64,000 bases of DNA from Reticulitermes lucifugus (GCA_026260175.1 JAKCWW010000363.1:50189-114188), one strand, 5' to 3'; shown: positions 34,432 through 45,777, numbered from the stretch's first letter. Notes: a model not told the origin generated them from the sequence alone. Numbers and translations: made by a program.

Positions 34432-34626
34432 GATGTTGATAAGATCTGCGCCCTTCTGGTATATTACGCGGCGTCGTGTGGTAATTGTTTACAGACGTTT
34501 CGGACAACGTATCGGTCCCATCTTGACCCGTTAAAATGGGACCGATACGTTATCCCGAAATATCGGTAAATAATTACCACATGACGCCGCGTAATATCCT
34601 AGAAGAGGCCAGATCTCAGCAACGAT
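34432..34626. repeat. Near-perfect palindrome, ~93-base arms, two hammerhead-like halves
   Basis: 34432-34520 is largely the reverse complement of 34534-34626, with an apex of about a dozen bases. Each arm carries a GGGACCGATACGTT..TCCGAAA unit. The left-arm unit reads on the minus strand, with GTCAAGATGGGACC upstream and GAAACGTCTGTAAAC downstream; the right-arm unit is on the plus strand. Outer parts share TTACGCGGCGTC with the 45430-45510 element. Confidence 0.85.
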
Positions 34627-34649
34627 ATAAATTTGACCACTACATGTTT

Positions 34650-35505
34650 TAGCTCATTGTTTGGTCTTTACTCCATAATTATGGTACGTCTTACATTGAT
34701 TACGTTCTAAATGAAAATCTGAATAATACGATGTACATACCTTACAGACAGGCATCGCAAAAAGTTTTAGTTACACTGAAATATGTTCCTTCGCAGAAGC
34801 ACATCCACTCTCCGTGTACGATCTCACTACACTAGTGCACATTTCGTAGGCTCCAAGTCCGGCCAATGGCATCACCAGTGAAAGAATAACAGCAGATGGC
34901 CATCTTACCTGAAGGAGGGGAGGCCGTTTTACACACAACACCCCTACTATCCCAGTTTCAAGTACACGAGGATAAAGAATGCCTTTTTTTCTATCTGCAC
35001 TGTTTTATTAATCAGCACCACAGATTATCTAGTCTCACTTTACTTTATCGTGTCCGGACCATTAAATTAAAGATTTTTTGTCCAGTATTGGGCTACGTCA
35101 ATTCCTTTTNNATTTGCAAGCCATAAATCCTCGAGGGTGCATTGGTGGGGGCAGTCCTTGCATGACAGGAGATGCTCCGTATCTTATACCTCTCCACAGC
35201 CACAATATAGATCGCCAGCGTCTGTTTTGCCCCATTTCACCATATTTGTTTTTACTGGTGCCACCCCTGTATCTAGTATCAGAACGGCTCTGCCGGTAAC
35301 GTGTCTGGGTACGAGCTTGGCGAATTTCGTTTGAATACACGAAGGGACAGCTAACATTTGGCGATTTTCATTTGCATCTAAGCAGGGACAACTAACTTTA
35401 TTCTGTAATCACCGTGCATCTTTTCACAGTCACTATTTACATACACTAACTTGATGCACTTTATTTAAAAAACTGTATAGTTTTTTAAAACATATTTAAA
35501 AACCT
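34650..35505. other. No gene recognised; two undefined bases
   Basis: NN at 35110-35111 marks an ambiguity. No supported gene. Confidence 0.45.
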
Positions 35506-35509
35506 TTTA

Positions 35510-35556
35510 AAACCCGACATATGTTTCGGCTCCTATAGAGCCATCTTCAGGGGTTT
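35510..35556 (-). ncRNA. Hammerhead-like ribozyme motif, best copy in the window
   Basis: Minus strand: AAACCC (stem I), CTGAAGA, one extra T, stem II GGCTC-TATAG-GAGCC with five of five pairs, GAAA, ACATATGT (stem III AC/GT with an ATAT loop), C, GGGTTT. GGGTTT pairs with AAACCC at six of six positions. Predicted cleavage follows GTC, the most favoured triplet for hammerheads. Every element of a type I hammerhead with minimal stem III is present. Known hosts of such ribozymes are Penelope-like elements and retrozymes; I infer that origin. Whether it is transcribed cannot be told from sequence. Confidence 0.72.
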
Positions 35557-35559
35557 ACC

Positions 35560-35955
35560 GTCGCTAAAACTGCATACACTAAAACGTCTCTTTCATTGGT
35601 TCACTCTTAGGCAGGTTTTCACTGTTTCACTGCTTTGTATGCACAGACACTATTTGTTATTCGTACTATAATAATATGTTAATGATGATGCATGGTACTG
35701 GTTTATCTTGTTATTAGGTGGTATTTTTCATGGTGTAGGCTGTACTGTTTGTGTGTGCGTCTGATACTGTAGTATGTTTTTCTACATACTACTACATAAT
35801 ATTAGATTGCGACAAGATTCAGTTCTGTTTCTGTAGGATCACTGGTTTGTTTCAAATTTCCGATTTAGATTTGCGTTTGAAATAAAATAGAGACTATATT
35901 TGACCTGCATATGAGAAATGCACACAAAAGTCTGATTACATGATGTCATCACTTC
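35560..35955. other. No gene recognised; likely body of the ribozyme-bearing repeat
   Basis: No coding motif. The sequence next to the 35510 motif is probably part of the same element, but its end cannot be placed. Confidence 0.35.
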
Positions 35956-35970
35956 CGAGACGGAAGGGTA

Positions 35971-36239
35971 AGAAGTTAAAGCCATCCCTGTTCAGGCCTT
36001 TAGGGCTCTAGCTGGTTGAGGCTCCCAGAATTTCTAGAGAATTTTCAACCCTACACCGGCCGACTTTACCCCTCAGAAGATATTCTTGGTACTCTTTTCT
36101 GTTAGAGGCTGAGTCAGCTTCAGGCCATAGTGCGGCCGGAAGTCAATAAAAAATCCCAATGATCCCATAGGAAATCGAACCCGCGACCTTCCGGCTTGTA
36201 GCGCAGTGCCTCAACTATCTACGCCACCGTTTACCCCCA
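35971..36239 (-). mobile_element. tRNA-derived SINE, family D, full-length copy
   Basis: The head on the minus strand is GGTGGCGTAGATAGTTGAGG (A-box region) and GGTCGCGGGTTCGATTTCC (B box). The body contains GGCTGAAGCTGACTCAGCCT-like sequence and a CTAGAGCCC/CTAAAGG tail. ACGGAAGGGTA flanks both sides (35960-35970 and 36240-36250), an 11-base target-site duplication that fixes the ends. Confidence 0.88.
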
Positions 36240-36474
36240 ACGGAAGGGTACGAAACTGTATTTTATGTTAATTCATACTGCCATTGTATTATTTCAATTC
36301 ACGTGTTAGAAACACACTCAAATGCAACATTCTAAACATTACAATAGGGTCAGCTCTAAATGTTCCAGTCCTTCACAGGATATAATCCTCACCCTGAAAA
36401 TTGTCATGTGGCGAATTGGAACACGTGGGTCTGAGGATAATAATTATTTTTAGGCTGCTGAACTTTGATGGTGT

Positions 36475-36680
36475 TGTTAATAAATTAATGCAAATGGGTC
36501 TTAACGAAACTGAGTATGGAAATGTGAATTGGAGTCATCTGCCGTCGGACTGGGTCCAGTGATGGGGTCTTGCAAACACTGTAATGAACAGTGGTGTTCC
36601 ATAAAGAGGGAATGATTTCTGGAGTAGCTGACTGGATATCAGCGTTTTAAGAATCACTTTGTTTGACGGAGTTAGTACTT
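36475..36680 (+). mobile_element. RTE-like LINE 3' end, copy 7 (decayed)
   Basis: AAATGGGTCTTAACGAAACT (KMGLNET), GGAAATGTGAATTGGAGTCA, AACACTGTAATGAACAGTGG, GTGTTCCATAAAGAGGGAAT and GACGGAGTTAGTA follow the order of copy 1. Confidence 0.65.
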
Positions 36681-36684
36681 TTTC

Positions 36685-38490
36685 CCGATGCCATTTGTTA
36701 TTATGCATTAATGCAAGTTATAAGCTGGATATAAACGTAATTCTAGCCTTAAGCCTGACAGGAATTAAGGGTATTTCAAGTATTGTCAAACAAGTTGAAA
36801 CGGCCCACAGAAAATGTTAATTTACCTTATCTTGTTCATAATTCATGATAAAAAGTGGCTGATATAAAAATTAGTCGCAACTGAACAGAGGTGCGTTGTC
36901 TCACTCTAAGATCAAGGAATACGTTTACCGAAAAACGTTCAGGAATGCTATAATAATGTAAGATCATAATGCCCCCTACAAATTATTTGCAACCACCCAC
37001 GTTCTTCTGATGTGTGCCTTCATATGCTCATAAATGTACCTAATACAGTCTATCCCTTTTTGTAGTCTACCTTCGTTGAATTCATTAATGCTTTCCACCT
37101 ACTGTTTGGCAGGGCCATATATCAAATTTATTTTACCCAATTCCTGCTAAAGCCCTGGAATTCTCCGAACTCATAAAATACCACTCAACCCCAATACGCC
37201 CCTGATGAACACAACAGCGGCCTCTATCGCATACTGGATACAACCTACACGAAACGTATTTATAATTATTTAGAATGCGCAGATTTTCATAACAGATTTG
37301 GTTCCTATCTCCAACAAAACACAACTTATCTATGTTATGAAAATCATTTTAGTGATCCTGACAGCCAACAATACTCCGAAAATGTGGGAAATTTAAAGTT
37401 TAGCTACATACATTTCCCCTACGCCATTCTGGAGTGAACTTTGGCACACGGACAGTTTAACTTTACTTCTCCTCTGCACTTTATTCTCCGTCCTTTTGGC
37501 GTTTATTTCATTTTTCGACATCTGTAGTTAATTAAAAAGCAAGAGTAGGACGTTTGGCGTAAAGAGGATATGGACACGCGGTACAAATATGCTGTTTATG
37601 CCTGTCTGGCATTGGCAGTACAAAGTTTTTCGACTTTGGCCCTCAAATCATAAACTCCTCTATCTAGAAACGAGACAGCCATCTTGTTTGCTGATGCACT
37701 TTTGTCACGGACTATCCGTTGTTTCTTACGGTCTCCCCACTTACCTTGACGACCCAAGTAATGCAAAACCGCTCGTGATTGAATTATCAGTAACCCATTA
37801 TCTGCATTATCAGACACCGCCTTGCCAGCACGTTTCTCCAGTGCTGATGGCTATACACATCACGCCAGAACAACACATTAATCCCGACCCAGATGGCAGT
37901 AATGCAGTAGGCCTAACTGTCAAGACATATACGTTCATGTCACACTACAGGAGTATTATTTGACAACTCCGTAAAATCTGCATATTCGTCTTGAAATATA
38001 ATAAGAGGTTAATCTCTTAAGGCAGATCGGTCGGAGTTTTTTGCGAAAAGTGTAACAAATAAATACAACATGCCGAGGCCATGTCTGTCTGTTTTAATGT
38101 CACATATCAGAAAATAATTAATGTATTTCAATACACGTTCCAATTCAGGCTCCACACTAAAATTCGTGGAACGCCTTTAATATTGTAGGCGTCGGTTAAT
38201 TTAGTCCACAGCATTAGCAAGTGGAGACATAACAGTGATGGTTTGTGCCATTACCATACACCTTCTCTAGTCTTCATCCCCACACATGAAATTAAAATAC
38301 AAAAGAAACTTACATTGCATCGATATGCATTTTCCACCTTTCATGGCCACACTGCAGTACCTTATTTCAGCACAAAAGAACCCGTATTAAATTAACCTAC
38401 ACACTACTCATGGTTGTCATTGTCCCAATGCTTTCGTGACCATACTGCCATAAGTTATAGTGAAACAAATGAGACTGTAAAAGGGATTTA
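36685..38490. other. No gene recognised
   Basis: The longest open frame here (37589-37963) begins at a non-ATG codon, overlaps another frame on the minus strand and has no motif. Confidence 0.45.
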
Positions 38491-38495
38491 CCTAA

Positions 38496-38538
38496 AACCC
38501 TGAAGATGGGACAAACAAATGTTCCCGAAACGTTGGTT
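38496..38538 (+). ncRNA. Hammerhead-like ribozyme motif, intact core
   Basis: AACC (stem I), CTGAAGA, one extra T, stem II GGGAC..GTTCCC, GAAA, CGT, T, GGTT. GGTT pairs with AACC, four of four. Stem III is just AC/GT without a loop, so cleavage might need a dimer, as known for minimal hammerheads. It represents the GAAACGTTGGT subgroup. Confidence 0.55.
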
Positions 38539-38544
38539 GCACAC

Positions 38545-39430
38545 CAACAATTGAGGCCGGGCTACAACCCAAAAACTTTTAAGCAACATGACCACGGCAG
38601 AAGCCTTCAATTACGTATAACCGTGTATCATTTCCTTTATACGTGCAATATTCTTCTGCAATGAAAGTGATGGCTCTAAGCAGTGTAATATTTCCTCTGT
38701 TAATTATCTGATTTAAAAGTGTTAGTTTGTTTATATACTCATTTAAACCCTTTATCAACTGTAGGCTATAATATACTGAATCATAAGATCTTCCACGGGC
38801 TTGTATAGAAAAGGATAAACCTCTTCTTTAGCTGTTATTATGCATCTTATTTACATATGTTAACTGTTAAGAGTTAGTAGCAGTTAAGAATAGCTATAAC
38901 CAGAAGACTGTATAAAACGCTCGTTATTTTGTTGTTACGTAATATTATGAGTCGTCAGCATAAGATTGTACAGCTGGTACACGTTATGAAATGCAACGGA
39001 AGATGGAGGAAACACAATAGACTTGTTATCTGTATTGCATTGACTTTAGTGCTGGATTTCTATAGACAGGGATATTTTTTCTGACAGCTCGCATCACTCT
39101 TCACTCAGACCGTTTCACATGGCGGCTGACATTCGGACAATCGCAGCAGTTTCTGTTTTGCCGTGAGTCGGAGTCCATGCGTTTCAGTTCAAAGCATTGC
39201 AGTTCATATCAAAGTGTTCGCTCACCACACTTAAAGGAGGTGCTGGAAATATTTTCCTTCGCCTCGCAGCCGTGCTTTACATCTAGTAAACATGTAGTTC
39301 ATTGCACATCGAAATTGAGCCAACATGATGTGATTAGCAGGAACTGTTAGATAAAATAATATCCCTATATAGCACAGTATATGTACTATATCTGATACTG
39401 AATTAGGACAGATCTCGGAGGTAGTCAGTC
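38545..39430. other. No gene recognised
   Basis: No supported feature. Confidence 0.45.
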
Positions 39431-39433
39431 AGT

Positions 39434-39476
39434 TCCATGATGACGCGGACAAGAGATTGTCCTCGAAATGTTGGCT
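39434..39476 (+). ncRNA. Degenerate hammerhead-like motif
   Basis: ATGATGACGCGGACAAGAGA followed by TTGTCCTCGAAATGTTGGCT. Stem II GGACA/TGTCC is perfect; the first C of the core and GAAAC are altered. Confidence 0.4.
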
Positions 39477-39672
39477 TACTCGCCATTAAGCAACCTGACG
39501 CGGTTGCTAGCCCGAGAACATTTTATTCGCCGTGGGAGTAGTGTACAACGTTTTTTATTAACGTTAGGTATTTCTGACGATGCCTTCTAACAATGTTTGT
39601 TTCTAAGACAAGAACACAACACGTCCGCAGAAACGTTTCCTCGGCAGCTGTTATGTCCAACAAATTCTCACT

Positions 39673-39919
39673 CATATAAGTTCTTATTACCAACTACTGC
39701 ACAATAAATTTATACACTCCTACATGTTTCGGCTTATTATCTCAGCCATTATCAGGCAGTCATCGTACACAGACATAAGCAGCGTACATCGTGTCTCTGA
39801 ATGGTAATTGCTTATGTCTGTGTACGATGACTGCCTGATGATGGCTGAGATAGTCAGCCGAAACATGTAGGAGTGTATAAACTTATTGTGCCGTAGTTGG
39901 TAACAAAAACTTACATAAG
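39673..39919. repeat. Long palindrome, ~110-base arms, with hammerhead-like motif in each arm
   Basis: 39673-39782 pairs with 39809-39919 with few mismatches; the spacer is about 26 bases. Each arm reads outward from the apex: TTATGTCTGTGTACGATGAC, the ribozyme-like core, GTGTATAAA, TAGTTGGTAA. The right-arm core is intact (see 39830). Confidence 0.92.
39830..39874 (+). ncRNA. Hammerhead-like ribozyme motif, intact core
   Basis: ACTGC, CTGATGA, one extra T, stem II GGCTGA-GATAG-TCAGCC with six of six pairs, GAAA, ACATGT, A, GGAGT. Stem I pairs at four of five positions. The sister copy in the left arm (minus strand, about 39715-39760) has weaker boxes, so the two arms have diverged unequally. 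Confidence 0.6.
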
Positions 39920-39924
39920 TAAAA

Positions 39925-40508
39925 CAACTGCAATTCTCACTAAATTTATGCGGGCTGCATACTATTTATAGAGTGTAACTTAGGATAGGGTTGTCGGAAC
40001 AGACGTAGCCTACTTTAAACCACTCGGCATTTGTCTGTACCAACAAATGATAAGGACAGGCCTTCGAGCTGAAATTAGAATTCGGATCTTAAAAGTACGA
40101 TATAGACATTGTTGAAACTGCGCAGCATCGAGTGAATGTGGTTAACAAGGACGTACGAATTTGAAAGGCGGCAGTCTAGAATTACTCTCAAGTACAATCC
40201 CGAAATTCGCCAGGAGATAATAAGTAAAATATCAGGCCTAATAATCTAATAACGAGAGCACTCCCTTATGCTAAAAGCAGGGGTGAACAAATCCCGGGTG
40301 CTAGTGTGCCCGAGAGACTAAACTTTTTAAGCTGCAGCCTAATATTTATGGGTTCGCAGTATGACACTTGCTTCTTATCACTCTTCTGGCGATAGTTGGC
40401 CCCTAGATTTTTTAAAAAATTTGTGCACCCCTGACAGAAGGAATAACATCTACCAGTAATCTGAAGAAAGACGACATTTAGGGGTAAAACCTGCTTTAAA
40501 CCCAGAAC
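39925..40508. other. No gene recognised
   Basis: No supported feature. Confidence 0.45.
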
Positions 40509-40511
40509 AAT

Positions 40512-40605
40512 CTGGGTGGGATTTATGGTGGAAAAAGTGACACTGGGACAGCTTTTCCTCCGAGAAATTGTTTCCCCTTCTCTGTTATTATACCGATTTC
40601 CCATA
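40512..40605 (+). mobile_element. SINE family A fragment, copy 2
   Basis: GGGTGGGATTTATGGTGGAA, AAGTGACACTGGGACAGC, TTTTCCTCCGAGAAATTG. This is the middle of family A without the tRNA head. Confidence 0.65.
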
Positions 40606-40609
40606 ATGT

Positions 40610-42855
40610 TTTACTTAAGACCGACGATACACAGTTCAAATACTTACAGCCGCGCTATATAAACCGCAGGAAAAAATCTACGTACCGACCACAGAGTGTA
40701 CTCGTGTGTTTGTATCATCTTATACGTATTATTTTCTTTAATAGCACTCAAAAATTAGTCTTCGTAACAGAGAAGCGGTGTGGTTTCTATGCCGTAAAAC
40801 CGACCTTTACGATTTTATTTACATTAAATGCGTACTTGAAATTAGTACCACAAAGTCTTCCTACGATGCCCGAAATTTTCTGATCGCCGGTCAAGAAATT
40901 TACTGAACTTCAGCATTTCATCCATTACCATCAACACAAAATCCGCCACTGAATCTCATCCCGAGCCAGCTCAATCCAATTCACATGTGCACACCCAACC
41001 TCTTTTTAAGATTCGTTTTAGTATCATCTTCCAGTATTCAAAGTTGTATTCTCCATATGCATGACGTCATGCGCCCTCAAAGCTTGTTACCTTCTTTCCC
41101 ATCAGCTCATTGGGGATTTAATAGCCCCAACTGTACACAGTGTCGGTCTTGGATCGCTACAACACTGAAGTTGCAGGACTGACTCCGGCTCGAGGCATGC
41201 ATGTATGTAAGCAGTTTTCTGCGCCATATGGTTCTGTATTGAAAGGAGACGGACAGGTCATAAAAATAATCCCACCAATGACTCATGCTTTCAGTATAAA
41301 TTGTAACAGAAAAAAAAAGTGTCTGATCAGTACCAGCTGAAGAAGAAAGAAAAAAGAAAGAATTATAAGTTGTGCAGCTCCTTTTTATGTAATTCTTCTG
41401 CAAATTTGATCTTTCAATGTTCCCAATCCCATTTCAATAACAGTATTACATAAAGCCTCTCTGCTGTTCCCATGGGAACAAACCTGGAACATTCTGAATA
41501 GCAACAGCTTCATTGTGATTTACGAAGCGATATTCAGAATTTCCTCACATCAAAAGAACTGCTATAGCTTTATCGGTTATTAGACAGGCTGAGCACTTTC
41601 TTGAAAATACGATCGTTTTAGAAGTTTGAACAGTTCTATAATCTTCTAATCCCTATACCCTAACGTCTTTCCCGTTTAGCATAAGTGATACTCCATACTC
41701 CGTTACTCGTCCACGTTTATTCGTCTAAATACCAAAGGGTACCTCAATATCCTTACTGAGTACTAACTAAAGAATATTTTGTCACACACCTTAAAATACG
41801 TGACTTTTAAAAATGAGTAGATTTGTGTTTTGGAAAGTAATGCTGTTGGTTCAGTCACAGATGCAAAACTACATATGCACTTCACAGTGAACGCGCGGTC
41901 TAAAACACGTAGTTTTCTACAGCCTCACTCGCAGGTTTTGATGCTCTTCTTCTGCAAAGATAGGCCTTCATCACCACGTCAACTTTATGCTTTGTGGGCA
42001 GACGTATAGATATATCGCGATGTCCACAAAATGATTTTAACAATACTACGTAGGCCAACCAGGTTGTTATTGAAATTTTAGTTACAAGGAGCCTATTCGA
42101 CGCATACGAAGAAAGCAAGTGATTCATAATATTATAGGCATATGCTAAATACTCATCTCCCATATGGTAAAATGGCTTACACTATTACAGAAACCAGAAG
42201 GACAAGAAAAGAAAGGTGCCTGAATATAAAAGAGACCCTTCAGATATGTTTACATATAAAAGCAAGTTTCTCATTAGATAAACATATTTTGCAGTAATAA
42301 CAGGCTCTTCGATTTAGCACACCAGTTACTACAAAGTACTTGACGAGGAAGGCGCAATACATTACAAGCGATATGCTTCCAAGCTGTACCTGACGACGCG
42401 TACGATTCCAAGAACGGACACACACTGATATAATGTAACTGAGCAACTTGATCGTCAAACAGCACATACGTACGTCTAAAAAAATAACAAAATAAATTAT
42501 ATACGAAATTTCAAAACAATTGCAAGGTATTGTTAATTAAGGTGATTTATTTCAGAGTGTTACCCACCTATCCCAACATAACAATAACAATCAGCAAGTA
42601 ACAGCGATACACAGCAACGAAACACACTAGCATTATTAAATTACAACTACAGGAAACGAAATTATTAGTAAAGAAACTATAAAGTTTAATATTACGAGTA
42701 CTTCACTAATATGCAAATCATTATTTTTTGGCGTTAAAATCTTCAAAGTTTTTCTTACTAAATAGCCAATAATTAAAAAAATTAAGAAGTTTTAACATAA
42801 TTATTAATATCCAAATTGTTTAAATTACTCCAGACTGCAACAGTTTAAGTATGAT
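40610..42855. other. No gene recognised
   Basis: Over 2 kb with no supported gene or repeat on either strand. Confidence 0.45.
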
Positions 42856-42859
42856 GTAT

Positions 42860-42908
42860 GACCCCCGAGGATGAATCTGATGATGGAATAACATGTGTCG
42901 GGTGGGTT
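42860..42908 (+). ncRNA. Degenerate hammerhead-like motif
   Basis: ACCCCCGAGGATGAATCTGA, TGATGGAATAACATGTGTCG, GGTGGGT. CTGATGATGG and ACATGT are recognisable, and outer ACCCCCGA can pair with TCGGGTGGGT, but the stem II and GAAA portion is lost. Confidence 0.35.
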
Positions 42909-42914
42909 AAATTG

Positions 42915-43700
42915 AATACATTTTGGCTTGTTGTGTTGTATTGTGATTATCTACGACTGGAAATAAAGACTTGCCAATTCATAATAGAACGGTATTAATC
43001 CCAACGTGAAAGAAAATTTTTATTTAATGATGCTCTTTCAACATCAGAGGTTAACCACGTGGAATGGCAGGTTACTAATGAATGATCAATGGGTAAGAAT
43101 ATGGAAAAGGGCGAAGGTTAGCGACTTGAGGACATTGTTCAAGTAGTCACCAAATATTCAGCAAATCATTGGAATCCCAAATCAAGTCAGTGCCGAGTGA
43201 TACCTGCCAACCTGTTCCACATATCAGCTGCTTCTCCTTTACAAAGTCTCCTGGATTATAAAGTTGTGTTTCCGAGAACGCGAATATTCGCAACGTCATT
43301 AACTCCCCATTGTTCCAATAAAGAGTCGTCTTCTGTTTCAGAATTAGTAAGCAGGAAATTGGAACTTGAATTTCCAAGACTTCATTATATGTGCTGAGCA
43401 TGTACTTAATAGTGTAAATTCTACTTTATTGCGAATTGAAGCTGAGGATCATTAGCCTAATATACACAAACGGGGAGAAGTGGCAGAAATTGAAACAGAC
43501 GGAAACGAGGAAACTGCACTGCAAGTCTCGAAGAAGTGAATGTAGTTTATATTTAATTGAATGGGTACTTCGTATCGCAGAAAGAACATACAAAATAAGA
43601 TGCCATACCAGTATATGGCCCCGTCTTGGCGCGTAGACATTAATTCTTTCTTTTCTTGATATATAAGAGCAGGAAACCCTCAGTTAAGTGACAGCATCTG
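42915..43700. other. No gene recognised
   Basis: No supported feature. Confidence 0.45.
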
Positions 43701-43706
43701 AATTCG

Positions 43707-43923
43707 GCGATCCCAGTGGCCGCTCGGTTGCTGGGATTCCGGGTTCGAATCCCGCCGAGGGCACGGATGTCCGTCTCTTGTGAGAGTTGTGTGTTGTCAG
43801 GTAGTGGTCTCTGCGTCGGGCTTATCACTCGTCCTACCGAGTGTGGTGTGTTTGAGTGTGATCGTTAAGCCTGGATAATGAGGAGGCCCTAGCCCATTAC
43901 GGGCTGTTGCGCCATGAAAAAAA
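43707..43923 (+). mobile_element. tRNA-derived SINE, family B, copy 2
   Basis: GCGATCCCAGTGGCCGCTCG, B-box CCGGGTTCGAATCCCGCC, GGGCACGGATGTCCGTCTC, GTGTGTTGTCAGGTAG, CCTACCGAGTGTGGTGTG, and the tail GGGCTGTTGCGCCATGAAAA. Close to the 52521 copy but with a shortened A-box region. Confidence 0.85.
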
Positions 43924-44334
43924 TAATCAATTAGGCGCCGGAGTTCGAACTCTGTGGAGATTTCAGTGGACAGTAAGGAAGTCACAGGCAAGGAGGTAAA
44001 GGAACGGCGTAATGTGTTCATGTTAGCTAATGATGCTGTATATCCTCACATATTATATGACGTCGAAGTGAAGCGAAGATAGTTGTGAATAGTAATTATG
44101 TAGGTTCAGTAAGGAAGGATTTGTAAGTGGGTAGTTGTGGCGTGGACAGACTGAGGAAAATCACAATAAAACTGTCGCAGAATTACAGCGGTAACCTAGG
44201 CGAAAACAAAAACAACTGAATTCGCCAAACACAATTCTATATACACATCATTACAAAAGACTGAATGACGTTAGGTGTGAAGCTGACAATTACGCTCCAG
44301 CTAGTGCTGTGATTAAGAAGGCATACATCTTTAT

Positions 44335-44625
44335 CTCCGGCCCATATTTGTCTTCGGAGTCAGGATATCTCAGTCAGTACAGTGACTAGATACGGGATTG
44401 ACGACTGTAGATTTGTTCGATTCTACGCAGCGATAGACTTTAATCTCTTATTCACAACGTCCAGACCGAGTCAGGGTCGCACACAGCATCCTATCTGATG
44501 GGTATTAGGGGATCTTTCCGGGGAGAAAAGCGGACAGGGCGTGAACCTACTACACCCATCCAATATTGAGGGAAAGAGTACCTATGCGGAGCTACACCTC
44601 CACCTCCTCATGCTCCTTTTTGGCG
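44335..44625 (+). mobile_element. tRNA-derived SINE, family C, copy 6
   Basis: A-box region ATATCTCAGTCAGTACAGTG and B-box TTTGTTCGATTCTACGC near 44410, then GGGTATTAGGGGATCTTTCC, GGACAGGGCGTGAACC and the tail GCGGAGCTACACCTCCACC. Confidence 0.7.
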
Positions 44626-44754
44626 TTCTTAATTAAGCACGGCTGCAAATTTACCCCATACTGTGCAATATTTGGAATTCTCACAACGGCGCTTATAAAA
44701 ATTACCATCTTCTAGGTTATGACACTATGTATGTACGTATAGGCCTACAGGTAC

Positions 44755-44795
44755 ACCCTTCAGGAGGACATGCTGCCTCCGAAGTGCTCGTATGA
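44755..44795 (+). ncRNA. Degenerate hammerhead-like motif
   Basis: CTTCAGGAGGACATGCTGCC, TCCGAAGTGCTCGTATG. The GGAGG/CCTCC hairpin is kept; the core boxes are not. It is followed by ATCTACG repeated three times (44801-44822). Confidence 0.4.
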
Positions 44796-44824
44796 CATAC
44801 AGATCTACGATCTACGATCTACAT

Positions 44825-45425
44825 TGCATCTTACTTATAGAATAGTGTATGAATGTGACGAATCTTCAATGTCTTCATGTATTCTCCCTGTTCATATGTA
44901 CAGAAACACTTACAGGTCATGTGATACAATTTCGACAAAAAGCTTCAAAACTGTGCAGCCTTCCAGAATTTATCATCAAAATCATCCGCTCTCCATTTTG
45001 TGCAGATCTCAATAAAATACTGCAATTACTTCTAAACAATCTAATTCTGTTGCAAAAACTACTATTCAGCGTTACTAACTCATCGGAATCTACCTGCGGA
45101 GGCCAGAACGTTGTACCACCATAGGCCACGCCAGGCGTCAATTCTTACCCCAGTGGACTACCCTACGTGACCCACAAACCAGCCTCCCCCACGCCATGTA
45201 CAAGGTACGATCCATTCTGTTCGCAGTAAAGCTCGAATCGCACGTTCTATATCTGCCATTCTGAACACACACTACAACAGAATATATCCACATCTCACAG
45301 CACACGACACCATGCCTCCTTGTAAATTCACGTGTGCATGAGTGTGTGCATGCCTAAGCCATATTCATGTACTCTTCAGGTTTCTTGTGTCAAGCGAGGC
45401 TTTCACAACGTTGCTGACGAAAATT
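44825..45425. other. No gene recognised
   Basis: No supported feature. Confidence 0.45.
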
Positions 45426-45429
45426 ACAG

Positions 45430-45510
45430 TTTTCTGGGATATTACGCCGCGTTTATTTATAATCGCTGACGTTTCGGAGAAACTTCCTGCCCCCATCTAC
45501 ATAGAAGTCC
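45430..45510 (-). repeat. Remnant related to the 34.5 kb palindrome, with degenerate hammerhead-like motif
   Basis: Minus strand: GTAGATGGGGGCAGGAAGTT, TCTCCGAAACGTCAGCGATT, then CGCGGCGTAATATCCCAGAA. The last block matches the outer arms at 34465 and 34590, so it is one arm of that family without its partner. Confidence 0.55.
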
Positions 45511-45670
45511 AAGAAGAGTAAATTGCGCGGGAGAAATTGGTGCATTATATACCGACAAAGCGGGTTTGGAGAGTGGTAACGAGCCAATAGGAGACGCAAT
45601 ACCGTAGAGCGGGCGGAGCCATGGGTAGAACCCGTTACATTTATGAAAAACGGATTGAAGAGTGGGTGGG

Positions 45671-45715
45671 CAGGAGTAAATGGGTAAGTGAAGGAGGAAG
45701 CTCCTTCGAAACGTC
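45671..45715 (+). ncRNA. Degenerate hammerhead-like motif
   Basis: GTGAAGGAGGAAGCTCCTTC followed by GAAACGTCGGAAAATG. The hairpin and GAAACGT are clear and the upstream box is altered. Confidence 0.4.
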
Positions 45716-45777
45716 GGAAAATGATTGCAAGGCCACACGGCGTCACAGTCCAGAAGACTCTATTCTTTACATTTCTT

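Noticed and set aside
37589-37963. 124-codon plus-strand open frame
   Set aside because: Begins at a non-ATG codon and shows no domain; the length is within chance for this window size.
39673-39919. Transcription terminator or bacterial attachment site
   Set aside because: The hairpin is far too long and lies in a eukaryotic repeat context; the transposon-remnant reading fits better.
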